From: Vermamoeba vermiformis
Lineage: Eukaryota; Tubulinea; Echinamoebida
Direction of reading: 5' to 3'
DNA: 64,000 nucleotides
NCBI GenBank assembly: GCA_045837725.1
Contig: JBEWZL010000030.1
Location: 248,001 to 312,000 of the forward strand
Below are positions 34,039 to 44,911 of the stretch, piece by piece. A program made the position numbers and the translations under genes. A model generated the notes under the pieces. That model saw only the letters and a list, made by a program, of their open reading frames with translations. It had not been told where the DNA came from and did no database searches. The number at the start of each line of letters is the position of its first letter. The first letter of the stretch is position 1.

Positions 34039-35957
34039 ATGGAGCGACCAGCTTATAAACTAAGTGGGAGGGCACGAGTAGAAGAGCGTATTTATATTAA
34101 CAAAGAAGCGTTAATTTACAGCGGATGTGGCTCCAGAGAAGGACACTTTCAAATTTGCGACTCTATTTGGGCAGCAAGCGACAATGAAGTTTATATTATA
34201 AATAAGCAAACACTCACTAAAGTTAGCTTTACAGAGGATGAGGTAAAACTCCGAGACTTATTATGATTTGAGAAAATCATTTTTTAATTCTTTCTCAAGA
34301 TCTTCACGCAAGAAACTGTCTTTGAGTTGAAAAGCAAATGGAACAGGTTACATTGCTCAGTAGTTAAATACGGATATCTGGCTGTTTGTGGAGATGATTC
34401 ATTGTGGGTATTAAATTTGGCAACAAAAGAGTAAGTATTTTTCAAAATAATTTCCTGTATATCTAATATTAACAATTAAATATAGAGTGTTATCCAAGAA
34501 CCTTAATGAAAATGATAGAGTATTTTCTGAAATGAACAATTGCGTCGATATCAGTATTCATTGCAACGAAACTCGACTGCTTCTGGCCGATAACAGCGGT
34601 GTTATTACAAGTGCGTAATATACTATGAATAGTATCTTATTATATAAGGCGATGCTAATAGATATTTTTAGTATTCCGATTGCCGTCAATGGAGCGAGTG
34701 GCAGAATTAAAACACGATGACGCCATTAACAACGCAAAATTCAGTCCTAATGGTACGTCCTTATTATAGTTTATTATAAGGGCTTATATTAGTATCATTA
34801 GGTCGAGCTATATGCGCAGTAGGTGATTCTAATATGGTCTTTTTGTATTCTATCGATGAAAATGCACCGCTATCGGATGGTACGCAAACAAAAAAGTAAA
34901 ACTTAAAGTAATTATGCAATTAATACTAATATACGCTAATATAACTAGAGGCGTTTCACAAATTAAACAACCGCAATCCTGGACACCAAGAACGCGACGA
35001 ATCGTTGCGCGGGCAATACGTGTACGAACGCAGCTTGACTTTGTCTGCCATCGGTGATCCCCAGTACTGCATGTGGAGTGCTGACAGCAGTTACATTCTC
35101 GTCAGTCACGAGGATGAGAAGGCGTTAGTGTTGAATGGCAGCACATTAGACATTATTAATCAGTTTGATCTCGTAAGCAGTCAGATCCAACAAGATCTGG
35201 AAGCCTTCTTTTGCTAATTATATTGCGATATGATAGGAGTGCTCATTGGCTGCAGCAACAAGTTCTATATCGAGTTTAGGCGTGTTTTGTAATCGTAATA
35301 AGTTGCTCGTGTTTGACATGTTGGACGATGCAAAATTGAATTTGAAACAACAAACGATATATGTGGCGCATTTCAGACGTGGTTCGATCAATGGAATTGC
35401 ATTCTCACCGAGCGGAAAGAAATTCTTCGTCGGTAAGCATTGCAATAATTCGGCGAGGTTTCCCTCGGATCTAAATTTTAATTTTGTAGTAACACCGACT
35501 GGGCTGTGTATAATGGACGTAGTGAATATCGAACCATTGAAAACAATTTGCATCAAGTCATTAGGCCCTGAAAGGTTGCGCGAATCAGTTGAATTAGGAC
35601 TGGCGCCGCAAGAATTATATATTGAGCCTTATAAGCCGCAGAAAAAATTAGACGAAAACAACAGCGATCAAGTGAGTACTACGAACGATAATTAATAACG
35701 ATAGTATTTAAATTCGTTGCTAGGATGTGGAAAAGGACAAATTACCGGATGTGTTTCGAGTCAAATTATGCGCTTCCGTAGCGGAGATTAGAGAGACATA
35801 TGGCGGGTATAACGAGAGCGATGATTCGGACGATGACTATGATATAATGGACGACCCTGAGTTTGGACCCATGGATGATGACGATGAGAGTTATGAAGAC
35901 GAGAATAGTGTTGATGATGATGATGAGGATGACGATGCTAATATGGACGTTGATTAG
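34039..35957 (+). CDS. WD-repeat protein with acidic C-terminal tail
   Basis: About nine exons from ATG 34039 (MERPAYKLSGRARVEER) to TAG at 35955-35957, all joining in phase. The body is a beta-propeller of degenerate WD repeats: YGYLAVCGDDSLWVLNLAT, ISIHCNETRLLLADNSG, DDAINNAKFSPNGRAICAVG, CMWSADSSYILVSHEDEKA, INGIAFSPSGKKFFVVTPTG. The tail is a very acidic run (DDSDDDYDIMDDPEFGPMDD and DEDDDANMDVD). The repeat style recalls DUF2415-type WD proteins of amoebae and fungi, whose function is unknown; that link is from memory. It could be a nuclear scaffold or histone-binding adaptor given the tail. Confidence 0.72.
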
Positions 35958-36002
35958 ATCATACATTCGATACATATAGGACTGTTCTATCCAACGCAAA
36001 AA

Positions 36003-36896
36003 TTGATCGATTTTATCGCTGAAGAAAGTGTTGGCAAGATTCGCGATGGCAAGACACCTGTCACTGTTCGATTTATGGTTCCAAAAAAGATCTACGAACA
36101 GATGAAAGACGCAACTTTTAAGAACCCGTTCTATGTGCCCACGCACCGCGACAGAATACCAGATAAGCTATTAGAGGCTATTACATTATGGATGAACGTA
36201 CGATGTCATTGTACGAAAGAAGAACGAGTGGCTGGATCTGAAAAAATTTCAGCGCTGCACCTCGATGTTTATCAATCCGACAAAGTGAGCTATGACGACA
36301 AAGAGCATCATCGTGCGTATTTCTTAGTAGGAGACGCCGCCTTCGGCGTACCATTCTTTAGAGCACTGAATAATGGCCTATTATGTGGCAGCAAACTAGC
36401 CTTCTGTATGAGCGATCTGTTGAGCGACCACCTCAAAAGTTACACGCCCAAGTCATTCATGGGCAAATTGAAAGTGGGTGTGTTGAAAGCAATGAACACC
36501 GTGCACAACTTAGTCAATGCTGGCGTGCTGAATGCGTACAGTATCTACGTCGCGAGTCTTGCCATGACCGAGATTGCCACTGCTCGGACCAAGAGTGGTG
36601 CGTTGTTTGCAGCCACACTAATGAACAAAGTGAACGGAGCTGTGCCCTGGCAAGTGAATGTGTGGCCAAAAGAGAAAGAAAAAATGTTCTTGACGACCGA
36701 TCCTGACTTCAAGCCACCTGTCATCGTGCAAAAAGAAACAACGGTGAACGAGCACAGTGACGCAGAAGTGGATAATAACGCGTGGCAAGGACCAGAAGGA
36801 GACTCGCAAGAGGAAGAAGAGAACAACACGGATGAAAAAGATCTGGCTGCACAGTTAGAGGGCCTGTCTTTGACAAGTAAAGAAGGCCACCAATAG
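36003..36896 (+). CDS. C-terminal part of an FAD-dependent oxidoreductase (N-terminus missing)
   Basis: 297 residues in one exon. The segment AYFLVGDAAFGVPFFRALNN then GLLCGSKLAF is the second FAD-contacting GD motif of flavin monooxygenase-like proteins, and the helical region after it fits the C-terminal half of that fold. The N-terminal Rossmann GxGxxG dinucleotide motif is absent, and no space remains for it: the preceding gene stops 45 bp upstream. An acidic, disordered tail (EEENNTDEKDL) ends the protein. The frame is continuous upstream to the TAG of the WD-repeat gene. It may be a truncated gene, a moonlighting remnant or the result of a missing piece of sequence. Confidence 0.62.
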   Translation: MIDFIAEESVGKIRDGKTPVTVRFMVPKKIYEQMKDATFKNPFYVPTHRDRIPDKLLEAITLWMNVRCHCTKEERVAGSEKISALHLDVYQSDKVSYDDKEHHRAYFLVGDAAFGVPFFRALNNGLLCGSKLAFCMSDLLSDHLKSYTPKSFMGKLKVGVLKAMNTVHNLVNAGVLNAYSIYVASLAMTEIATARTKSGALFAATLMNKVNGAVPWQVNVWPKEKEKMFLTTDPDFKPPVIVQKETTVNEHSDAEVDNNAWQGPEGDSQEEEENNTDEKDLAAQLEGLSLTSKEGHQ

Positions 36897-36957
36897 TTTT
36901 GAAATTTTTCTGCATCAATCTTGTGCTCTACTTGGTCCAAGGCGCGATTGATGTTGA

Positions 36958-36959
<2 letters not shown>

Positions 36960-36988
<29 letters not shown>
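36960..36988. repeat. Poly-T tract of about 29 bases
   Basis: Uninterrupted T run in the 520-bp gap between the oxidoreductase fragment and the TIG/Kelch gene. The rest of the gap (36897-37416) is AT-rich with no convincing open frame. Similar to the tract at 12298. Confidence 0.9.
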
Positions 36989-37416
36989 GTCAGTCCCGTC
37001 GGAATTAGCTCTGATCCACCTCGGAAACTTTGGCCGATAGTTGCTGGCAGGTAAGAAAACAAAATTAAATTCGAACACCAAATCTTTATTCTCGTTTTTG
37101 ATTCGCGGAGTTAATATAACCGATAATTTAACATTTAACTCCTTTATTACTTACGAGTATACTACCCTGTAGTGGTATATCATCTTTAAATTAATGAGAT
37201 TAGGCATCTCAAATATGCCCATGTTATCGGAACTTTATTGGCAATTCTATTTTTATGGTTATTAAAGTACGGAAAATTTCTTTTGGGTGCACAAAAATAT
37301 CGGCATGGGCAAAACTCAAGTATTTAAAGGAAGGTTCGGCATAGTGTTTCATTCATTCATTTCTATTTTACTTAACCATCAGAACTCGACGTTACGAGTT
37401 ACTTGTGTTAATTAAG

Positions 37417-40400
37417 ATGCCTCTTCCTACGCTTGGACCAATCCCTTTTGTGGCTTGGATAACCGTAGCTGCTGTATTAACCGCCTCGGCTATCATTCTT
37501 CCCGTAGTTTTAACTCTCCCTGAGACGTACTCGTGCAGTCAACAGGATGCGGGTAACTACTACGTGAAGCTCATTGATCCGCCTCAAGTTAACGTCAGCA
37601 GACCGCCAATTGTTTGCCCTTATTACTCCAGTAAGCGTTATAACTACCATCTTGTATGTTGCCGTATTATTAATTGGCAGTAAATTTCAGATCAGACCAT
37701 CGAACTCGACGGAACAGACTTTCTTATTTGGAACGGTCAGAATCCGACCGTTACGCTGGATGGGCGCAATCTAACGATGACTTCTATCAAAATGTGCTCT
37801 GACTTTAACGTTAGAAAGCAATCAGCTCAACTGTAAGTACAGTACTCAAATTCTCCAAATCCATGTGCTAAAAATATCCCTACTCTAGCTGCAACCAAAC
37901 GTTCGTCATTATCCCCCAGATGAACGTTACAACTGCCTACCACCCCAACTTAACATTGACGTTAGGTAATGATTAAAAAGAATTTATCGGTTATTTTGGC
38001 GCGTGACTCAAGTTTTGCGTGATTAGTTCCGCCAGTTCCTCCCCACCCTGCTGCAACTACTAAGGGCGTACCTTGTTTCTCCAGCCAGTAAGTAATAGTA
38101 ACGTCGCCTATCTTGAACACTAGTTAACGGATTTGCCACTCGAAAAGCACCGACGTTTTGACCATCGTTCCTCCCCCTCTGCTCTACACTATCGAACCTC
38201 TCGTCGTTTGCAATGGAACTACACGCGAGATGCAGCTTTCTGGCGCAAACTTTTTGTCCCTCACCCATTCCGCAACGAACGACGGTTACACTTCCTACAA
38301 TTAAGATAAATGATCAATTTACCGTTGATCAAGGATTGATCCGACTCGCAGACTGTCAAACCATCACTGTTAAGGTACAGTTGAATGAAGTATACAACAG
38401 CACAATCGTTAACATCGGATCTAGGGCTACGCCGTATCAAGCTGTGCAACAGTGTACTTTAATATTACCGCTGCTGATCACCAAGCCTTGAATAACCTTA
38501 CCGTGACCAACCCTTCCCCCGCTGATTGCATTAGCACAAGTACCATTCAATTTGGCGTAATTAATACTCCGATCGTCCAACAAGTCGTTCCCGAGGCTTT
38601 ATGCTCTCAAGACGTAAGATAATAATATCTCAAAATAGGACTCTAATCTCATTAATTTCGCTGTAGGACAACTAATACTACCTTGACGTTGACTGGTTCC
38701 ACTTTTATCATCGCCAACGGCTCTCAACCGGTCGTTAGTTTCGCCGGCAAAGAATGGCCTTATACCATCAGCAACTGCAACAACTATACATTGTTTGAAC
38801 AAATTCAAGTGTGTCAAACAATCACGATTGAAAATGTTGTTCCGAGTTCTCTTGTCACCGGAGATTTACCGATCACCGTAATCAATCCCGATCTTTACAG
38901 TTGCCCGTAAGTAATTGATAAGATTTTTGTGAATCGTATCTTTCTAACTCCGTTCCACATTAGTACAACTTCAACCCAAGTCTTGTTTAATGCTGAAGTG
39001 CCTACTGTTGCCGATGTGTATCCCAGAACGATTTGCGCAGGCTCTGGCACCGGCACGATCCAAGTTTCTGGCACGGGCTTTGCGTACATTACCAAAGTCG
39101 AGCTTATTCGTGATTGCTCATGTGAGTAGATCTAGCACAATTAAAGTGTCAATTCTAATGCTTTGTGCAGCGAACCCCGATCCAAACTGTCCTATGACTT
39201 ACAACGGCACTGTGGTCGATGTTAACAACGACACAATGCACGTACAATTCCCTCAAGGAGGTGTTATGATTCCCGATTACTACTACGTCAAAGTGGCCAA
39301 CACCGATAGTTGCTTTGCTCCTCCTACCATTCGAGTGCACGTCAAGCCCGTTGTCTTGCCCTTGTTTGTCGATCCTCCAACTGTCTACACCGGCATCAAT
39401 GTGCAAGTAAGTATTGCGCAGTGCACCAGTTCGACAATGTCAACTAAGATTTTGCTCTAGGTCACCATTTATGTCACTGGCTTGGACGCTCTACCTCAAT
39501 CAGTCTCACTCCTCCACCCAACTTTCGGAAACAACAGCTTGGCGCTGTTCAATTCCACCAACTTCAACAAGGTTTACGCTTTAATTCCTGGCGGTCTTCA
39601 AGCTGGTACCTACGACATCGAGGTAAGAGACTCTGACAAATGAAATCTTTTTTGTCTGACACGTGTTACACTAGATCGTCTCCGTCGACGGCTGCATTGG
39701 TGATCTGGGCGGTCAAGCCTCTTTGACGTCGACCATCAACATTAACGTTGACTCGATCAATCCTTCTTACATTTGGACTAGTACTGGCAGCGACGTTACA
39801 ATCACTTGTAACTCGACTGGCGCGCAGTTCGAACAAATTCCTCGTGTCTATTTGTCTCCCACGAATTCTTCCAGCTTGGCTGTTTCAATCCCTTCTGTTG
39901 GTTTTATTAATAGCCACACTCTTAGTTGCTCTATTCCTTCAGGTATGGACCGCTATTAAATATAACCCATGGCGACACAAATCTGATATTTTTACTTGCA
40001 GGACTTAACCCGGGTCCCTATGACGTCATTGTGGTTAATCCTTCTGGTTCCGTCGGATTTGTTTCACAAGGCATTACGATCACTCAAAATGCTCCTCCTA
40101 GCATTGACACCATTAGCCCCTTGTACTACGCTCCTCAGTCTGGCCAATCAGGAACTATCACTGGTACGTTACTACGGTTTTATTGTCGAACAAAAAGTTC
40201 TAATCTCATGCTAGGCTCGATGTTTGTAACCGGCGCTACACTGTCCACGATCTGCATTCAACCATCTGGCACTCAGACTGTCGTTACCACTCAGACCACC
40301 TTCGTCAGCTCCACTCAATTGACTGCTTCTTGGGACTTCTCCATCGCTCCTCAAGGCTCGGTCTGCACAGTAAGTCATTTCGCATCGAGACTCTTTAGTT

Positions 40401-42359
40401 AAGTACTCATTGGTTAATCAGGTCCGTGTCACAAACCCTGACGGTTCTAACTATCTCTTCTCGGCCATCTCCACGAAGAGTCCTTCAGGAAACTTGTATG
40501 GTTTCTACAACCACCAGACTTTGTCTGAAGGCCGTAGAGGTCACGGAATGGTTGTTGGTCGCGTGACAAAGTAAGTAGTTTTCAATTCGCGAAATATCTT
40601 ACTAATGAATGTGTAGCACGAACCGTCTCATGTACGTTCTCGGAGGTGATACCGGTGCTAAGACCAGTCCTTTGAACATGGTCGAAAGATCTCAGATGGA
40701 CAGTTATGGCAATTTGGGCACCTTCTCATTGACGCCTCTCAACTACCTCTCTGTGAACAAGACTTTCGCTGGCGTGATTACCGTTGGTCGATACATCTAC
40801 GTGATCGGAGGTCACGATGGAACTAGTGCCACAAAAACAGTGCACAGAGCTCGCATTCTCAATCCCGCTGAAGTTCCTCAAATCAGCATTGACGTGAATA
40901 TCCTCACCGGTGCTGTCACTTCCAATCTGACTGCTGGATTCTGGGTCTGGAGTGTTTCTGCCTTGTTCCCTGCTAATGGTAACGAATTGTGTGGCGCGAA
41001 ATATTTTTAACAATAATTGCTAATTACAACGGTTCATCAGATCCCGCTAATCCCAACGGAGAATCATTGCCTAGCGCTGTCATGCCCGTGCAATTACCTT
41101 CAATCGCCAACAAGCTTCAGATGGTGTTATCTTGGAAACCAGTTAGCGGTGCTTCCGGATACAATGTCTACCGCACTCCTCTCGCCAACGCCTCCATGAC
41201 TAACATGCAACTGGTCGCTACTGTTAGCGGCCTGACTTACACTGATAGCGGTGAAAACACGATCAGCACTCAGGCGCCTCTTTCGCAGGGTGATTTAGGC
41301 CAGTGGGACAGCATTAACGTGCCTGCATTGAACACTGCGTAAGTTCTTTTGCTGCCATATCGATTGGAGTACTATATACTAAACGCCTCTTTAGTCGCGA
41401 AGGTCTTTCTGTCTCCGCTGCCGTTAGTCCCATCGATCCCAATATTTTGTAAGTCTCAAAATCCGAGTGTGACTGTTAGACTAATAATGTCGTTATTATA
41501 GCACTACATTTATGCTTGGTTCGGACGTGATGCCTCTGGAACTTACCAGAACACGTACGAAGTGTTGACTGTTAACTCGTCTTTGTCGGACAACCAAGTT
41601 ATTGCTGGTTGGACCACAGTCACGGCTCAAGTTAGCGGCACTGCTTTGACCGCTCGTGCTGATGGAGGTGTCATGACTGTCGTTAATGTGAGTACCCTAC
41701 TTCCTTAATACCGATCCTGTTTATTGATCTTTCGATTCAGTCTGACATTTCCACTGTCACTGGCACAAACACCGATTTCATTATTGCTGGTGGTCAAACT
41801 AGTAGTGGTACCGAACAAACACTTAACGTAAGTTTCCGCAACTATAAATATAACTCTGATACCATAACTAACTTCGAACATTTTAGTCTGCTACCGTTAA
41901 CAATGATGGTACCGTAACAATTGTCAACACAAATTGCAACGGCAAAATTTGCAGTTCTAGGTATGTCTTGATCGATCAAGTTTAGACCACATTTGATCGT
42001 CGGGTCTGATTTGTCTTCTTTACAGTACTCCGGGTGTTGGCTTCTGCGCTATTCAGTCTACCGGTATTGCCTATCTCCTCGGTGGAGGCTCCTCTACAAC
42101 TCGTAAGTTACTCGCACTTGCTGATTTTGGAAAACTGATGTTAACTTTTGTGTTTTTTTTAGCCAACAACGGAGGTGTATCTAACGCCATTACGACTCTT
42201 CCCAGCTTCTCAGGCAACTTTAATAACTTAGGCCAGGGTGGTCAGATGTCTTCCGCTCGAATTTACTTTGCTTGCACTTATGATAGCGCTCGTATCTTCG
42301 TGAGCGGTGGATGGACTGGCACTGCTGTTAGTAACACTCTCGATTCCTCTGCGCAATAA
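37417..42359 (+). CDS. Large membrane glycoprotein with IPT/TIG and Kelch-type repeats
   Basis: More than 20 exons on one strand. After MPLPTLGPIPF comes a hydrophobic span (VAWITVAAVLTASAIILPVV), a signal anchor. The extracellular part is Asn/Thr/Ser-rich with many N-x-S/T sites and paired cysteines, arranged as IPT/TIG-like modules (PLVVCNGTTREMQLSGANFL, ITKVELIRDC, PSYIWTSTGSDVTITCNS, SIDTISPLYYAPQSGQSGTI). Kelch-like motifs follow (GRRGHGMVVGRVT, NRLMYVLGGDTGA, RYIYVIGGHDGT), then a fibronectin-like KLQMVLSWKPVSGASGYNVY, and more Kelch-like sequence to the end (RIFVSGGWTGTAVS). Such proteins mediate cell adhesion or recognition in social and free-living amoebae. Exon phases at about 38230 and 41447 do not fit unless one base differs, so the model there is provisional. 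Confidence 0.72.
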
Positions 42360-42649
42360 AAGCACGGATACGAAACATCCTCATTTTAGCAATAATAAAG
42401 TATTATTTAAGAGCATTCGCAGTTAAATTTTGTAAAACCTCATTCCACTTCATGTCAAGACGATTTTTGTTTCGACCAACAGATCAACAACACGTGTCAC
42501 CTCAACTGAGTCGAAAAGCATCAAGCACGGCTAGTATAAAGTATTTTCCACGCCGTGTAATCATTACCTGAGGGAATAAAAGGTAAACATTATAATATCT
42601 AAATTAAAATATTTTAATTCTTTAACAATTTCCATTTTTTGCCGTAGAT

Positions 42650-44670
42650 ATGGAAGCCTCGCATTTGAAAGGTAATAATTTTACCGAATTTTCTTCTCCT
42701 GAACATAAATTTAGGTATTCCATTTGATCAATTTGAGATCGTTCGAAAAATTGGGGAAGGTGTCAATGGAGAGGTTTATGAAGCTATTTGGCAAGGTCAA
42801 AGTGTTGCCTTAAAGAAATACAAGCAAAAGGACGCCGATATCAGTCAAGAAGAAGCCGCACTAACGTCAGTTTAATATTTAAATGACAGATCGAGCACAA
42901 CTGTTACTCATTCTCATTACAGCGCTGTTAGTCACGATCACGTGATTAAATTGCTGGGTTCTACCACGGATAGGGATGGATACAAGATGCTGGTGATGGA
43001 GTACATGGCCGAAGGGTCTCTGCAAGACTTGCTTCGCCAACCAGATGTGCCACTATATCGTCAACAAATACTCCAAATAGCTGCTGATATCGCAGAGGGT
43101 CTCAAATACCTGCACGAACATCAACCGCATAAAATATTGCATCGCGATCTCAAGCCCGACAACATTTTGGTAACTAGAATTAAATTTTGTTTGTTCAAAT
43201 TAAAAATAATTATTTATATTCTTCTCCGCAGCTGTTTGATAACAAGATGCGAGCCAAAATTACAGACTTTGGATGCGCGCGAATTCTTCTCAAAACCAGC
43301 ACGGAAACTTGCGCCGGGACCATGTACTATATGGCACCGGAAGTGGCAAATATGCAGAAATACAACGAAAAGGCCGATATCTATTCGTAAGTAGCAATGC
43401 AACTACAGTGGTATAGTAACTGCTGATCTTTGTGATCTAGATTCGGTGCGTTACTTTACACTTTGATGCATCCACCGACCCTGCTTCTGATAGACGAATC
43501 GCTCCGCAAGAGCCAGTTGAACGCTGTCAAGGATCCGAAGTTGAAGGAATTATTATTGAAGTGCTGTAGTACGAAACCAAATCAGCGACCATCGGCTGCA
43601 GAGTGCGTGGATGCATTGAACAAGCTTAAAAACCGTGTAATTCAGAGCGTTACTGAAAAGGTGGCGCAATTGGGGCAATTTAAATTGGGGTATCAATTGG
43701 AGATTGACTCGGAGCAGTTTTGGAGCGTTAAGAAGTTACGCGAACAACTTTTTCCATTTCCGACCCCAACAAATAGGGTACGCCTCAATATCTCATGTTA
43801 TCAGCGTTTTAGTTCTAATTACAAAGTAGGCAATGAAGATCCCTGTGAAAATCCTTGTAGCCCCTTTCGAACTCCATCTCTCCGCAATCCATTATTACGC
43901 TCCTCCGCATGTTTCTGGACATAACAAGCATCTTTATTTGGACTCGCACACGTCGGTTTGCTGTTTGGAAACTCAGTAAGTTGTAGCTATGGAATTTCTA
44001 TGTCCAAGTCGATTGACTGGGTTTAGGTCTTGCATTGGTATGACAAGGATTTAGTGGTTGTGAGGGAACCTAAATCAAGCAAAGCGACCATGTTGCTTGA
44101 CATAGCCGAAGTTTGTTACACCCCAGAGCTGGACAAGAAGGTGTGCCTTTTGAGTGTATAAAATCATTAATCTCATTTAATTTTACATTAGGTGATCGAT
44201 TTTATCGTCGATTGGAATGCACACGCGGAGTTCTCTATACTCAAGAACAATTGTCAAACCTTTGTCGCTGAGTTTTTGGAACAAGTCCTGAAGATTAATA
44301 TTACAAACAATATGCAATTTAATGACCCGCTAAGTAAGCATGGAATTAGTCATCTATTCACTAAATAACTTACATAGATAGGTATTTAAAGATACTTAAA
44401 ACCGGGGATGGTACGTCCCCTGTTCTCGTTTCGAACAATCACGGCACGTTTGTCTTTCGCTCACACAAAGAACTGGAGGAGTTCGATTCGAAGCGAGCCA
44501 TTGACGCAACACTGCCGCCCTCAGAGCGGAAATGGAACTTCACTGACGCAGAAGTCAAGCTGCTCAAAGCCTTTCATCGTGGATTTCAATTGCGAGAGAA
44601 TGCGGCAGGAAAAGACAGTTCAGGTTGTATGCATGGTCCGATAGAAACGATTGTAGAAAACGCAGAGTGA
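42650..44670 (+). CDS. TKL-type protein kinase with a C-terminal Cys/His domain
   Basis: About ten exons from ATG 42650 (MEASHLKG). Kinase motifs: [66 protein letters not shown]. The C-lobe is short. After a linker ([15 protein letters not shown]) the protein continues with [37 protein letters not shown], and [20 protein letters not shown]. The His-rich segment followed by N-C-Q-x-F resembles the catalytic layout of LRAT/NlpC-P60 or PPPDE thiol enzymes; this is inference from pattern only. A basic/acidic C-terminal segment ends in ETIVENAE. One junction near 43970-44027 lacks a matching phase. Cytosolic, no membrane span. Confidence 0.68.
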
Positions 44671-44911
44671 AGGATTAAGAAACAACTTGTTGATTGTTCT
44701 GAAGCTTGTTCAGTACCGTGACGAGCTCCGCTGTGTCGCTGCTGGTCGACTTGGGGAAAGGGATGAGGTGATGAACGGCCCCTATATGAGGCACGCAATA
44801 CACCCTGAACGAATAAAAGAATTCGCTTTTAGTTCGATCAATCCAATTCTGGTGAAAGGTATTTACTATTGGATTATATTTAACAAGTATTATTTGACAA
44901 TATTATTGCTC
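44671..44911. other. Gap between convergent genes with a short coding-like frame
   Basis: 240 bp between the TKL kinase stop and the E2-E3 fusion stop. A plus-strand frame at about 44687-44830 reads LVQYRDELRCVAAGRLGERD with coding-like codons but has no start, splice junction or family I can assign. It may be 3' UTR or a fragment. Confidence 0.3.

Noticed and set aside
38020-38170. An apparent frameshift at TTTT in the TIG/Kelch gene (VNGFATRKAPTF then stop)
   Set aside because: Using the later acceptor gaaaag before CACCGACG gives a phase-correct junction reading SSHTDVLTIVPPPLLY, so no frameshift is needed there.
38390-38440. A second apparent frame change in the TIG/Kelch gene (QQC then stop)
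   Set aside because: Removing a 35-nt GT-AG intron (gtatac...tctag) restores NEGYAVSSCATVYFNITA.
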